Assembly (NCBI GenBank): GCA_963971225.1
Contig: OZ020267.1
Location: 108,649,892 to 108,713,891 of the forward strand
Direction of reading: 5' to 3'
Length of the DNA: 64,000 bases
DNA from: Melieria omissa
Lineage: Eukaryota; Arthropoda; Insecta; Diptera; Ulidiidae
Below the pieces are notes generated by a model. The model made no database searches. It had not been told where the DNA came from and was given only the letters and a program-made list of their open reading frames with translations. Below, one piece after another: positions 12,273 to 24,482 of the stretch (position 1 is the stretch's first letter; the number at the start of each line of letters is the position of its first letter). The position numbers were made by a program, and so were the translations under genes.

Positions 12273-12276
12273 TTTA

Positions 12277-13825
12277 TGTTGCTTTAGTGGAGTCTTTAGT
12301 TGTGATTATAGCGAGTAGAACATCTTCGGGTTGAAGAAATAATATAATTGCCTGAACAGAATGCAGTACCACAGCCACATGGGATATGGCAGCCACATTA
12401 GTAAATCACAATGAGTGTTGCCACACTTGAAAGTTGTGAACGCAATGCTGTAGCAAGCAAATAATAAAAATTTTCAAAGTTTGATTGTCATTTGTAAAAA
12501 AAATTTTCAACAACTTCAACAAAATTTTATTATTTTCAATATTTTCAATTAGTTTTTCTGATTTTTTATTGTTCATATTTTGAAATTTGATATCAAATAT
12601 TTGAATATACATATTTATGAAAAATTTAAAATTAAATCAATCGTCGCCATTGTCACAGCTAAAGCCACAGCCACAACTGCGTCATTCTGTTTAGGCAGTT
12701 AACTATTTTTACGTAATTTAAGAGCGGTTTGAGCTAAAACCAAATAGTAGTGAGCCTGTTTTCAGTGAATATTGCGTCACAATCGATTCAAACTGTAAAT
12801 TATTTTGAACAAGTAATTCGATTAACCTTAAATATTTATTGTAGGCAATTAGTGGAAATTTTATGTCATGTCTAAATTTTAAATAAATTTTCAAGTTTTT
12901 ATAAAACAAATACACTTAGCTAACATGTCAACACGTAAGACGTAAATATGTTTATTAAAGTTTTCGTTTAACTCTAATCAAGTATTTCTATGCAAAATTA
13001 TGCGTTCGGTGATTGGTGTTGAATATATTCATTGAACATTTGAGAGAGTCTCGTTTCGAGCAAGTACCACAAGTTGTCTTTGTTAAATTTACATAAAATG
13101 AAAAACAAGTTTTCTCCGAAATTGAAATCACTTTTTTTTGTGTGTGTGTGTGTACGTAACCACCAGAGTCGTCGGACCGCAAACTAAATAAATTATCTGC
13201 ATTTCGAAGAGTTCATCAATTTTCTAATCAAGTAAGTCAATAAAACGGCATACACTCAAATGTCATTAAGGGGGCTATTTGAGGTTTTGAGGCTTTAGAG
13301 AGAGAAAGCAATTTTCTTAAAATTGTCTGCTGTGAAATTAGTACAAATTTGATGTTGGATTGTTCACTCGTTGATGGGATTCTTGTACTTTAAATGTAAT
13401 TTATATAATAATTGGTGTTTGTGTTTCAAATTGTTGCTATTGAAACTTTATAAAATATTTCTGAAGTATGGGCATTTCCATTCCCATTCAAGTACAACTT
13501 GTAAATTGTAAATTAGTTCAGCTAAAAATAGTTAGACTACAAATTAATAACACTTTCCTTAATGGTGCTTGATGGAGATTTTCCGTTTCTTTCTTAGATA
13601 TCAAATTAAAATTGCAGTATTTGTGTATTTTTGGTACACTTCTCAAGGCTTCCCACACTTACAAACCAACACACACACACACACACACATACACAGTCTG
13701 TCAGCCGCTCAGGTATTTACTTACAATCTTCGCTGTGTACTCATTTCCGATAACCTGAATAGCTTATCCTACTTTTGTGCACTCTTCGGCGCAAATCGCA
13801 ATGAGCTGTGAATGCTGCTCAATAA
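12277..13825. other. AT-rich non-coding stretch
   Basis: No gene seen. It holds a TG run at about 13138-13153 and a CA run at about 13671-13692. Confidence 0.5.
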
Positions 13826-15034
13826 CAACAACAACAACAACCACAAGACATGCAATGCTGGCGGCGCACAGCAGCTGAAGAAGCTGCACGACAACAACAA
13901 CAACAAGAACAAGAACCGGAATAACAATCAGTCGAAAAGTTTCTAGAGTCTCGGCGGAGTGCTCATCGAAAATTCCATAAACGTAATTAGAACATGCAAA
14001 TTTGTTTGTTGCCGCCGGGCCCTCCGGCGTGCGTTTTATTGCCACCGTTGCCTAACGCAATTGTTGCTACTTGCCTCTTGGCCCATGGATTGTCTAATGG
14101 GCAGACGAATGGAAGAATGAGGCGGCGGTATTTGCATGCCGACAAACAAATTGAATGGCTGCTTGTAAATATTTGCCAGCTACACACCTTGAACGCGTTG
14201 CCGTCTCCATCTCCATCTCCTGTCTTTGTCTTCTCTTTCCTGCCTCTTTCCCCGATGAAAAGACGAAAGCCCCAAGTAAAACAAAGTCTTGAGATAAGGA
14301 AAAAGATGTTGTCGAAGCGGATTGCAAAGTGGAAGCAGTAGCAACAATCAAATGCCTGCAAGCGTATAAATAGCAGCAATCAACGACAGAAAGTCGAACC
14401 GAAAAATTGCTCAGCTCTCGTCCTGAGTTAAGTGTAATTGCATTGCATTTCATTGCATTGGGGAAATGTTTGCATGTACCGAATGGGTTTTATTGATTTG
14501 TTCAGTGCAGCTCAACTGGCTTGCGAATAGCTCTTGTGAATGAAGAAGAAGAAGAATGAAAGCAGGTATTCTGTTGTTGGTTTTTGTGCGAAATGTTGTC
14601 AAGCGGCAGCTGAGTTGCACATTGCTGTCTACTCGTACTGACAGAATTTATGAATTAATGAAGAAAGCGAAGCAAATTTTTGAATGACAATTGACACTTT
14701 TTTTTGCAACAAGGTGCAAGGGGGTGGAAATTGCATAAACTAGGTGAAGGTGAAGAAAGGAATTGTGATGGATGTGATGTGATGTGATGGTTGTGATGTG
14801 ATGTGAAGGCAAATTAACAGTAATTGCATTATGTCAAAAGTCATTGTGGGCCCAATGGAGGAATTGTGAGTTAAGAATTACAAAATAAGAAAGATGATTT
14901 TTAATGATGATTTTTAATTTTTGACTTGATTGACTTTTGCATGTAATTTGCCGATTTTTGATTTTAGACTTGATTGACTTTTGCTTGTAATTTATAGATT
15001 TTCTATTATTCTGTTCAGGACTTATTTACCTTAT
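13826..15034. other. Non-coding stretch with triplet runs and a GC-richer part
   Basis: CAA runs lie near 13828 and 13889; a less AT-rich part at about 14010-14330 is open on both strands but has no recognisable domain or codon pattern. A GTGAT repeat lies at about 14766-14806. Confidence 0.4.
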
Positions 15035-15215
15035 TACATACTAATTACTTACTTTTTACTTATTTCATACTTATTACTTACTTATTACCCACTTATTTAT
15101 TACTTATTTCTTACTTATTACTTACGTATTACTTATTACCTACATTTTACTTACTTATTACCTACTTTTTACTGACTTAATACCTACTTTTTACTTACTT
15201 ATTACTTTCTTATTT
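15035..15215. repeat. Degenerate TTACTTA-type simple repeat
   Basis: TTACTTAT, TTACCTAC and TTACTTAC words follow one another for about 180 bp. Confidence 0.8.
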
Positions 15216-15479
15216 TCTTACATATAATTTGGACCGTCGCAAAATATATATAATATTTAATAATAATTTAATAATAATATTTAATAATATTTAATGATTC
15301 TATTTCATTCCCGAAGTACATTTCTCACTTTAAGTGGATATTGTTGTTGTAATTTATCTATTCTTACTCTCTAAACTATACAAAAGTTTCTTACTTATAC
15401 TTTTCTACTTATCATTAAAACTTTTGCTTATCTTATTATAAAATTTATTTTCTAATTAACAAATCACACTTTATAACTT

Positions 15480-17080
15480 TCACTTTTCGTTTATTGCTTT
15501 TAAGAAGATCTTTTTTTAGGTTTCATTCAATGGACTTTTACAAAACTCGTACTTTCTCAGTTATATTCGAAACTTGTTCATATCAAATTCACTATTCACA
15601 TCTTCAGATCGTACTTTCTCACTTTGAATTTGCATTGTTTTCTCCCAATATCATGATTTCTTGTATTCTATTCTTTCCTTTTATGATTAAAAAAACACTT
15701 TTCACCCATAATTCAAGTATTTTTTATTCAGTTCACTATAAACACTTCTGGAACACACTTTCTCACTTCGAATTCGGAATTTGTTTCTTCCAAAAAGATG
15801 ATTTCCCTTATTGTAATCTTTTCTCTTATGATGATATAGCACTTTCTTACTCTTAACTACAATTTTTTCATATCCAAGTCTTTAGTCATAAGTTTAGGTG
15901 ACACTAACTCACTTTTAATTTGAGTTTTTTCTTTCAAACTGATATTTTTTCACCTTTTTCATATTAAATTGAATTCAGTATTTTCAAATATTTCAAATAT
16001 ATATTTCAAATATTCAAAATATTTTCAATTTTTTCAAATTATACTTTCTCACTTCAAATTCGCATTGTTTTTTCTCAAGATTATGATTTATCATATTTTA
16101 TTTGCTGCTTTAATATCAAAATAACATTTTCTCACTCATAAATGAAATTTTTCATATTAACTTCAGTATTTTTATGTTTAGATCACACTTTCTCACTTCA
16201 AGTTCATAAGTTCTTCTCTCAACATTATGATTTCTGGTATTCTATTCTCTGTTTTTATGTTGAAATACAACTTTCTCCTTAACTGAAATTTTTCCATATT
16301 GAATTCATTATTCTTAAGTTTAGATGAGACTTTCTCACTAAAAATACAAAATTTTTCCTTTTAAAAATTATGATTTCTTATATTATATTTTTTGCTTTTA
16401 TGTTGAAATAACAGTTTCTCACTCTTTACTAAAATTTGTTCATATTAACTTCAGTATTATTATATTTAGATCACACTTTCTCACTTAAAATTCGCAATTT
16501 TTATTTTTAAAAAGATTATTTCTCATATTGTGTTGTGTTTGCTTCTATACTGAAATTACACTTTCTCACTTAAAACTGAAATATTTTCATATTCAAGTCC
16601 TAAATCTTAATCTTTCTCACTTTGAATTTGCATTTTTTTCTTTCAAAATTTTGATTTATCATATTATGTTCTCCGCTTTTATGCTGAAATAACATTTTCT
16701 CATTCTTCACTGATATCTTTTTATATTAAATTTATTATTTTTAATTTAGATCACACTTTCTCACTTTAAGCTCACAAGTTGTCCTCTCAACATTATGATT
16801 TTGTTTTTATGTTGAAATAAAACTTTCTCACTCATAACTGAAATGTTTTCATATCAAATTGATTGTTCTTAAGTTAAAAGATCACACTTTCTCACTTCAA
16901 ATTCATCGTTTTTTCTCTCAAAATTATGAAAATTCTCATATTAAGTTCTTTGTTCTTATACAGAAATAACACTTTCTCACTCATAACTGACATTTAACCT
17001 TAGGTTACACTTTCTCATTTTGAATTGCCTTTTTTCCTTTCAAATTGATAATTTTTTAATTTTTAATTTTTAATTTTTCG
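15480..17080. repeat. 143-bp tandem array built of two halves
   Basis: The motif ACTTTCTCACTT followed by a CAAATTCGCATT-like segment recurs at about 15613, 15757, 15902, 16043, 16187, 16329, 16475, 16611, 16755, 16886 and 17009. Most spacings are 137-146 bp, shortening at the right. Roughly halfway through most units a second copy appears (ACACTTTCTCACTCATAACTG), so each 143-bp unit is a dimer of about 72-bp halves. No coding potential. Confidence 0.9.
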
Positions 17081-17652
17081 AATTTTTTATTTTTTACGAT
17101 AACTAAATATGAGTTTCTCAGTTTAATTTTTCAATTTAACTTTTCTCACTTTTAGATCACAGTTTCCCACTTTAATTTTATTCATTCTTAATTCTCACTT
17201 TAAATTATTTCATTCCTAATTCTCACTTTAAATTGAAGCCTTGCTTTGAAACACACTTTCTCAAACTAAATCTTTTCAATTTTTTAATTTTCTTTGAAGT
17301 TATCTAATCATAAATCCGCCTGCTTCGCTTAGAAGAGTCTTTTGACTTTCTGGGAGTAGAGGTTCTGCTCTCAAGCTTTCTCACAGACAACACAATACTT
17401 AAGAACAGAGAAGATTCTTGTGACTTCGTGTGCCTTGTGACTTTGCGCTTCTTTTCTAAAAATCTCGTCTTTTGGTGCCATTACAACTCGATATCAGTTC
17501 AAATAAAACTTCAGCTATTGATTCAGTTCAGTATTCAAAAAAATTACATCACACAGTGTCGCAGAGATCTTTGATTTTGATTGCAATTTTTTTAGTTTTA
17601 ATTTTAATTTTAGTTTTTAAATAGTTAATATATTAAATATTAAAAAAACATA
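17081..17652. other. Array fringe and AT-rich non-coding stretch
   Basis: Degraded TTCTCACTTTAAATT words continue to about 17270; after that nothing is recognised up to the mariner element. Confidence 0.5.
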
Positions 17653-18403
17653 TCAGGTGTACAACTTTGCTTCCGCCGTTTTTTTCCAAAATTAAAAGCT
17701 TTATTGCGAAAAAGTGCTTACAGATGTATTATTCAAAGTATTGTCCGTCGCTAGCGACAACTTTCTCCCATCTTTCCGGCAATTTTCGGATCCCGGCTCG
17801 AAAAAAGGAGTCCTCTTTTGACGCTATCCATGAAGCAATCCATTTTTCCAATTCTTCGAAGGATTGAAAATGTTGATCTGCCAGGCCGTGTGCCATCGAA
17901 CGGAATAGGTGGAAGTCAGAAGGGGCGACAACTGGGGAATACGGCGGGTGGGGCAAGACTTCCCATTTCAGCGTTTCCGGGTACTTTTTGACCACTTTTG
18001 CGACGTGAGGCCGAGCATTGTCGTGTTGGAGGATGACTCACCATTTTCACTCACCACGAAATCACCATTTTTAAAACGTTGAAACCACTCCCGACACGTT
18101 CTTTCACTCAGAGCAGCATCACCGTAAGTTTCTGAGAGCATTCGATGCGCTTCAGCTGCATTTTTTTTCGAATTGTAACAGAAAAGTAAAACTTCCCGCA
18201 AATGGCGAGAATTGGGCACATAAACGGACATTTTCGAGCGTGAATAATACGAAAACAAGAACAACTGTCACTGAAACGGCGATGACAATTCGTTAGGCAC
18301 TGTCCACACTCACTTTAAAGACATTACCATCTATGTATTTCAACCAGCCTCAGCCGTTACAGCCACCTATCGGAAAACGGCGGAAGCAAAGTTGTACACC
18401 TGA
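17653..18403 (-). mobile_element. mariner element, internally deleted, intact terminal repeats
   Basis: The ends form a perfect 30-bp inverted repeat beginning TCAGGTGTACAACTTTGC (17653-17682 and 18374-18403), flanked by TA on both sides (17651-17652 and 18404-18405), the canonical mariner target duplication. Length is 751 bp against about 1.3 kb for complete mariners. The interior carries the two ends of a transposase gene on the minus strand, annotated separately. Perfect terminal repeats suggest a rather recent copy that could be mobilised in trans by a related transposase; that is inference. Confidence 0.95.
17729..18231 (-). pseudogene. mariner transposase, internal deletion
   Basis: The ATG at 18231-18229 begins MSVYVPNSRHL, a typical mariner N-terminus, and about 66 residues of the helix-turn-helix region follow (TCREWFQRFKNGDF). 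Near 18034 the sequence jumps, in another frame, to HDNARPHVAK, and runs on through HPPYSP and APSD to a stop at 17729-17731. The Asp of HDNARPH and the Asp of APSD are separated by 34 residues, which identifies the DD34D mariner type. The deletion removes about half the protein, including the first catalytic Asp (usually TGDE), and breaks the frame, so no active enzyme can be made. About 167 of the usual 345 residues remain. Confidence 0.95.
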
Positions 18404-18405
18404 TA

Positions 18406-21097
18406 TTAAATTTATTATTTTTCAACTTATAAACACAAATAAACAAGAAAATTATATATTAAAACAACAATAAAAAAAAGCAACCAACCAAACCAAACTG
18501 TTGCCTGGCACAACACCGTACAAATGTTCAATAACTAATCAAATGAAACGTCAACAATTTCCACATTTCAATAACAACAATTTGTATAAATAAAGCACAC
18601 ATTAATCGCACGTAAGTTGCTGCACATTCATTCAGTCACACTTATTCATTCATTCATTCATGCTGTGCACATTCATTGATACTCGTCCGGCTGTTTTGTC
18701 AGCAATTTTAAGCGTTTTCGCCATTAAGCGTGTCGGCGCTGGTGTGTTTTTTCGCATCGCTTAGTAGTTTACTGAGAACAGCTGCAATTAGTGCATTGTT
18801 GTTGTGTTTACAATTAGGGTCGTATATGTTGCATGTGTCGAAGCTAATTTGGGCATAATGAGTGTTATTCGAAACCGATTTTGATGCGCTGCAGAGTAGA
18901 GTTTCCTAATATCGGAATATTGGAATTGATTCGTTTGGTGAATTGTAGAATATAAAATATTGAGAAATTTGCTAACGTTGTGTTTCACTACACACTTCTC
19001 GAAATAGTTGCAATGTTATCTGCACAAAACATTTTTTTTCACCTTATCTGAAAACAAATGCCGCCGGTTTTCAATAAAAGAACTATTGGTTATATCTGTA
19101 CAGTTTTGTTTTATATAGACAGACAATACTATTTGCTAACGATTGCCTTTGTCTTTTATTGCAGATAAATGTCTACGGAAACAAAATTAATTGATTGATA
19201 AGTAAGTAAAATTGAATTTGATAAGCAAGTGAAAAAGTCTTTAAAAGTCATGGTACTTTATAGACATTGATGGGACATTTCTAGATTTTATGATATAATT
19301 GTACAATTAGAGGTGTGTGTCTGTTAGGGTATGAACGGAAAAGCTCAGAATTTTTACAGCTCACAGGTGCAGTCAATGACTCATCGGAGTTCAGACCAAT
19401 ATAATGAAAATATCGAACACAGTTTTAGTAACTTTATGGCTTTAGAAAGATAAGATTTCGTACTAAAAACATTTCTCAGATAGTTTGGTGATTACATGAT
19501 TCAGTGTGGTATGAAAGTGCCTCAGCGATGGATACCAAAAAGGATGAATTAATATTGAACAGTTTAATCAATTGGAAATGTGAAAAGTGTTTTATGGACC
19601 TGATATTTAAAATCATATTCCACTAGTTTTGAGTCTTGTATTATGAATATAACCTTCAACGATTCCCTTCATGCCATGCTTGACGTGCTTCCACTGGATC
19701 AAAGAATTCAAAGAAGTCATGAAAGCAACTGTTGGTTGTATTATTATGGGCACAGAATAGTTTTGTTTTTGGGGGCAAAAAAAGTCCCAAATATCTGTTT
19801 ACTATACAAAATATGAGTGGTAAATATGATTTCAAAAGTTGTGTACCGAATCCCTCGTCTCCCACAAATGAAATCCTGTGAGCATCAACTGATTGACACA
19901 ATAATAGAAACTCAAGTAATAGAGAACATTTTGGAAGATTATCCGAATCATATCCATTGCTTTTGATCCCTAAAAGATGGTCACAAAACCGTAGTAGCTT
20001 TTTCAAAAATTATAAAACTATCCATTTTATGTCAGTCAGAGTCTATGCTTGAGAACCTGAGCAACATTTATCTAAAACTAATTTACATCTAAAACTAGTC
20101 TGAGAACTGCTAAATGTTTTGGGCTAAGTCCGAGCGGGAAGAAGGATGAGTTCATTCCAAAAAGTTGTGACAGTTGCAAAAAACATTAGAAATTGTCTTA
20201 TTATTTTTTTTATTATTATTATTATTTCTATTTTTTATTTTTATTATTATTACTCATATTTGTTTAGTTCTTAAGCTTCTTGTGATAGTTGTAAAATGCT
20301 TTCGAAATTTTCATCTTTCTTCTTATTTCCTTCTGAAATTTTCCATATTTTTTCTGTATAAATGAAGTAAAATTGCAAGCAAACCTTTGCGACTCAAAGC
20401 ATTGCTTATGAAACAACTTCCAATGTGCCATTAAGAACCAACATAGTTAAATCTCCATTGCGCTATTTGAATAACTAATTCCACAAAATAAGCTAAACAC
20501 AATTCTCCTATTTTCAAGAATCTCTGTGTTCTCAATGGTTTGTAAATTTCCACAGTATTCAAATAATGACTGTCTTCATGTTCGATGCTTAATTTCTCAT
20601 TTCTGCTTAATTATCTGTGACACTTAAGTGTGCTTGAATATTTAAAATTTTTTCGTTTCTATATCTACTTCGTAGTTCAGAAATCTTCTTCATACAAAAA
20701 CACATTTTCTCTAATGTTATGCATAAAAATGTACAAAATATGCGCACTGATGGCAGTTTAGCGGCAAAAATGTGAAAAAACGTTGGAACTGAATTTTTTT
20801 GTAATTCTTGTTAAACATAATGAAAATTAATGATATACAACTACAGCCAGAAAAGCAAAAAAATCAACAATAGAAAAACTGTTTGAGTGCAAAAAAGTGA
20901 AAAATGTCGAATGGTCAACAATGAAAACATAATTATGAAAACAAACAAATTAACAAACTGCAAATACAAATTTTGAAGGCAGCCATAAAGTGTCCGTTTG
21001 TATGAAATGCTTGAAAATTGCATGTGACAAGTGAACTTTAAAACTAAGCAGTTAAATCTGTGAATAATGTGAAGTTTTAACTTACTAAGACTTTAAG
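18406..21097. other. AT-rich non-coding stretch
   Basis: No gene supported. It holds CATT repeats near 18642-18660 and a TTA-rich run at about 20199-20260. A 116-codon minus-strand frame at 19656-20006 has no recognisable family. Confidence 0.45.
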
Positions 21098-21232
21098 TCG
21101 CACTGGTCAAAGTGACTTTTTGACATTTCATCGCCCGAGAAAACGATTGTCGTGTGTGCCAATAAATTCAATGGAACATACGACATTCGTTTTCTCAGGT
21201 GACGAGTTTTTGTCAGTAGATAGACCATCCTT
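21098..21232. repeat. Short imperfect inverted repeat (hairpin)
   Basis: The arms at about 21128-21160 and 21173-21206 share GAGAAAACGA and TGTCGT blocks with about 6 mismatches over 32 bp, around a 12-nt AT-rich loop. Weaker pairing (TGGTC, TGAC) extends outward to about 21098 and 21232. It could be a MITE or a hairpin-RNA source; the sequence alone does not decide. Confidence 0.65.
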
Positions 21233-21300
21233 AAAGTTCTTTCTCTACTTTTTATTTGCTCATTTAATATTTAGTTTGAAATTTAATTGAAAGTTGGTTT

Positions 21301-21485
21301 TCGATAGGCAAGTAGGCACTGCCCTCTCATACCAGAGGCCCTAGGTTCGATTCCTAGCTATGGCAGATAAAACACTCGTCCACTTCTATCGTTATTCACA
21401 TGAAGCAGATGAGAGTTAAAAGACGGGTGGAATTTGAAGCATCACAATGGGCCCATAGAGGTCTAAGTGTATCTCATACCTGCCT
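21301..21485 (+). mobile_element. Partial SINE copy
   Basis: It begins TCGATAGGCAAGTAGG, matching the start region of the copy at 642, and keeps ATACCAGAGGCC, a perfect B box GGTTCGATTCC (21344-21354) and CACATGAAGCAGATGAGA. The middle of the body is missing compared with the first copy. It ends near TCTCATACCTGCC without a clear TAACC tail, abutting a LINE remnant. Confidence 0.8.
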
Positions 21486-21499
21486 TGTTTTCAATACTT

Positions 21500-21905
21500 T
21501 TGCTATGACAATTTGTTTGTCAGACGTAGATAGATGAGTAGGTAGGGGTGGTCCATTGTGATGTCAGAATCAATAGAACCAAAGTCCGTTTACTCACTGA
21601 ACCACTTTGAACTCTTGACGAAGCCAAGTAGACCATGAATAGTCCTAAATAATTAAAAAATCTCCCAGATTGTCGAAGAAGAAGTTGCCCAGGTGAGTCA
21701 CTCTTCTTCTGGATAATGCAGGACAAGTACAAAGAAGATGAAGTTCAACTTCTTTAACTTCCTCATCCACACAGCTTGTACAGAACTCATTAGAAAACGT
21801 ATCCAATCGTCTTATGTAGGCAACAATTTCATAGTGAGCTGCCAGATCATCAATCATGGTTCTCATCTGGTCCCATTTTAGACAAACTATTTCTCTAAAA
21901 AGTTG
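21500..21905 (-). pseudogene. LINE remnant, C-terminal region after RNase H
   Basis: The minus strand reads DDLAAHYEIVAYIRRL, then CTSCVDEEVKEVELHLLCTC and PALSRRRVTHLGNFFFDNLG. CX2C followed by HLLCTCPAL and R...HLG is the conserved C-terminal zinc-knuckle-like region of RNase H-bearing non-LTR elements. A second minus frame (VYLASSRVQSG) continues the 3' end after a frameshift. The frame breaks and lack of any upstream RT or RNase H show a 5'-truncated, dead copy. It meets the SINE fragment at 21301-21485 tail to tail. Confidence 0.75.
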
Positions 21906-24300
21906 AAAATTTAATGTTGGCTAAATTTGAATCAATCATGTCAATCATATCAACGTCATTCATGTGTTGCCGTCAATCCATGAAATTGTAAAAACTATCT
22001 CATAATTGTGTGTATTAAATTTTTATTTATTTAAATTGTAAAATCATTTTCCAACTATTGTAATACTTGGCTACATACAGCATTGATCTCTTCCCTCCCA
22101 CTTCCTACCTTCCATCAGTTCATGTGATTTATGTGTCTGTTGGTTGGCGCGTTGGCTGGCTGTGGTTCAATGAAATCGAAAGTTATGCAAGTAAATTCAT
22201 TGCCGTTGGTTGTTTGTTTTTGTTTTTTTACTATTTGCAGGACAACGCTATATGTGTGTGTATGCGTGAAAATTTATTTGCTTTCATTGGCACGCCGAAA
22301 ACATAAAAATCAACGTGAAATTCAACAAAGTTGTGCCAACACAAAAAAAAAAGTTGAAACAAAAAAATGGCTAGAAAAGTTTCGCATATCCATTTTGCTT
22401 TTTCGATATCGAATGAACAATACACAAAATTCCACATAACACGTTACACTTTGTTTGCTTATTTAACATTTCAGTACAATTGTTTTTATAAAGACACGCT
22501 ACAATCGGTCAAGCGTTTTGTAATGTAGAGTTGATCAGTAAGGAAAGTTGTGGATTAGCTGTGCGTTTAGTTTGAGTTTCAAATTTAACTTTCTGAGTAT
22601 TAGAGCTGCAAATCCAGTAGCATCTTATAAGTCAGTGAGTCCATACAGTTTTCATGTGATACAGATTCGAGTACTAAAAAGACTGAGAAATTGTTAGGAT
22701 AGTTCAGCTATGATATCCTTTTTGATAAGTAATAAGTTTTAACAATTCTTCAACAACTACAATGATTGCTTTAAGTGTAGCGAAACTTTGGTTCGCAGTC
22801 GACCACTTCCCAAATAACTTTTTCATTGTTATTTGTGCCGAGGTGGCTGTGGTTTGCATTGTTGTCTGGCTGTGAGCCCACTGGCCGCCGGTTTGGCGAC
22901 ACGTCGACACGCTCAATGTTTAATGGCAACACTGCAATGCGACAAAGAAATGCTTAAAAAATCCTGCAAAAATGTTTGCCAACAATTTTTCATAACTGTT
23001 TTGATCGATTGTCTGCATATTTCAATCGATTGTTTGACTGTTATGAAAGTTTTAAAGCTCTTCTTTTATTTCACTTACCTAATTTGTTGTTGCAACTAAC
23101 ATAGCATTGAACAATATGAAATTTAAGAATATTTAACGTCTTAGAAGATCAATTGTCGTCTCTCATTTGAATGTGTTCGTTCCCAATGGCATTTTTCAAT
23201 ATCCATTTAAATTTTTAAATTTTTTTGTTTATTTTTTATTTTTATTAATTTTTTTATTTTTATTTAGTTTTTTAATTTTTTTTTTTAATTTTTTGTTCAT
23301 ATATTCATATAAAATTTACTCAACTACAATCGATTTTTGTTGCACTCTATTTCTCCAGCCAAATAATCAGTTTTTGTTGTGCGCCCGAAAGCAGCCTACA
23401 AATATTTTGCATACTAAAAAAAAAATGCCATCAAATCAGTTGTGTTCAATGAACGGAAAGATAAACACAAAATTACTGCAATACTGAATATTTTTCGTAT
23501 TTTTTCAAGTCTCTAATACAGAGCATTGTTATTTGTTATTTGGCCAAAAAAAATGCAACAACAACTATTAGAAAAAATGATACTGAAATGCTATAAAACC
23601 AGACTAGATCGAAAAATAAGCGGACACCACAGACACAAAAAAATGCTATAAAAAGTTAACGTCACAGCAGACAACAGCAACGTTCGAGAATAACCGAAAC
23701 CAGCACTCGCCTCCCCCCGTGTCACCCACACCAATGAACACAATGAACGCAATCATGTGCAGTGAACTTAAAATGACCGCACCAAATAACAAAAACAATG
23801 CAAATAGAAAATTGCATGGTTTGAGCTTTGAACTAACAATAGACATAAAAAAAGAAAAAAAGACATGAATGACTGCAAGAAGCACAGAATAATAACAAAT
23901 AATACAAAAATATAAAAATATAAAAACAGACAAATGTTGAAGGCAACACCAACACTAGTAGAAAGTTGAATAACTAGTAATAAATTGCTAATGTATGTAG
24001 CGTTAAAGATAAAACCAGAATACAACAATTGTTGTTTGTGTTGGCAAAATGTTGAACAAAAAATATGAAAAATAATTGATGGGGCTAGCAAAAATTTTTG
24101 TAGTTAATGATTAGCATTAACTGGATTATACAATGGCAGAGTGATTGCTGGGTAAAATAGCAGCAAGTGAAATTATTTAAATTGGTGTGATTGTAGTTTG
24201 TGTTCAACAAATCGGTTAGTATAAACTTTGATACATCTTGAGATAAAAAATAATAATAAAAAAAATAATAAAAAAATATTAGAAAATGTTTCAGTAAGAT
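21906..24300. other. AT-rich non-coding stretch
   Basis: No gene seen. A very T-rich stretch lies at about 23200-23310. Confidence 0.45.
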
Positions 24301-24482
24301 AAGGTTGGGGTATCACAGTGAGCCAGTGGCGCAAACAGGATTTTATTTTGGAGGGTCACGCGCACAACTTCTGAGTCGAATACCATTCGAAACTATATTT
24401 TGTACCAGCAATTGTAGTGAGCCGACCTGTCACTGAAGTGTGTACTGCGGTCTGACCTAACCTAACCTGACCTAACCTAACA
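24301..24482 (+). mobile_element. SINE 3' fragment split by a small hAT-like insertion
   Basis: GGTATCACAGTGAGC (to 24323) and CGACCTGTCACTGAAGTG... (from 24423) resemble the 3' part of the SINE copies at 642 and 21301, and the fragment ends in five CCTAA-type units (about 24456-24480). The two halves are separated by the element at 24324-24414. Confidence 0.6.
24324..24414. mobile_element. Small hAT-like MITE inside the SINE fragment
   Basis: It starts CAGTGGCGCAAACAGG. The flanks CAGTGAGC (24316-24323) and TAGTGAGC (24415-24422) agree at 7 of 8 positions, an 8-bp duplication as made by hAT elements. The left 80 bp resemble the MITE at 24965, but the right terminal repeat is not clear, so this is probably a shortened copy. 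Confidence 0.55.

Noticed and set aside
13987..14453. Overlapping frames of 115-130 codons on both strands
   Set aside because: No domain, no codon pattern, and the frames overlap on opposite strands; most likely chance openness in a less AT-rich patch.
19656..20006. Minus-strand frame of 116 codons
   Set aside because: It contains GDEGFGTQLLKSYL and looks less random than its neighbours, but I recognise no family and no supporting context; it could be an old transposon piece.
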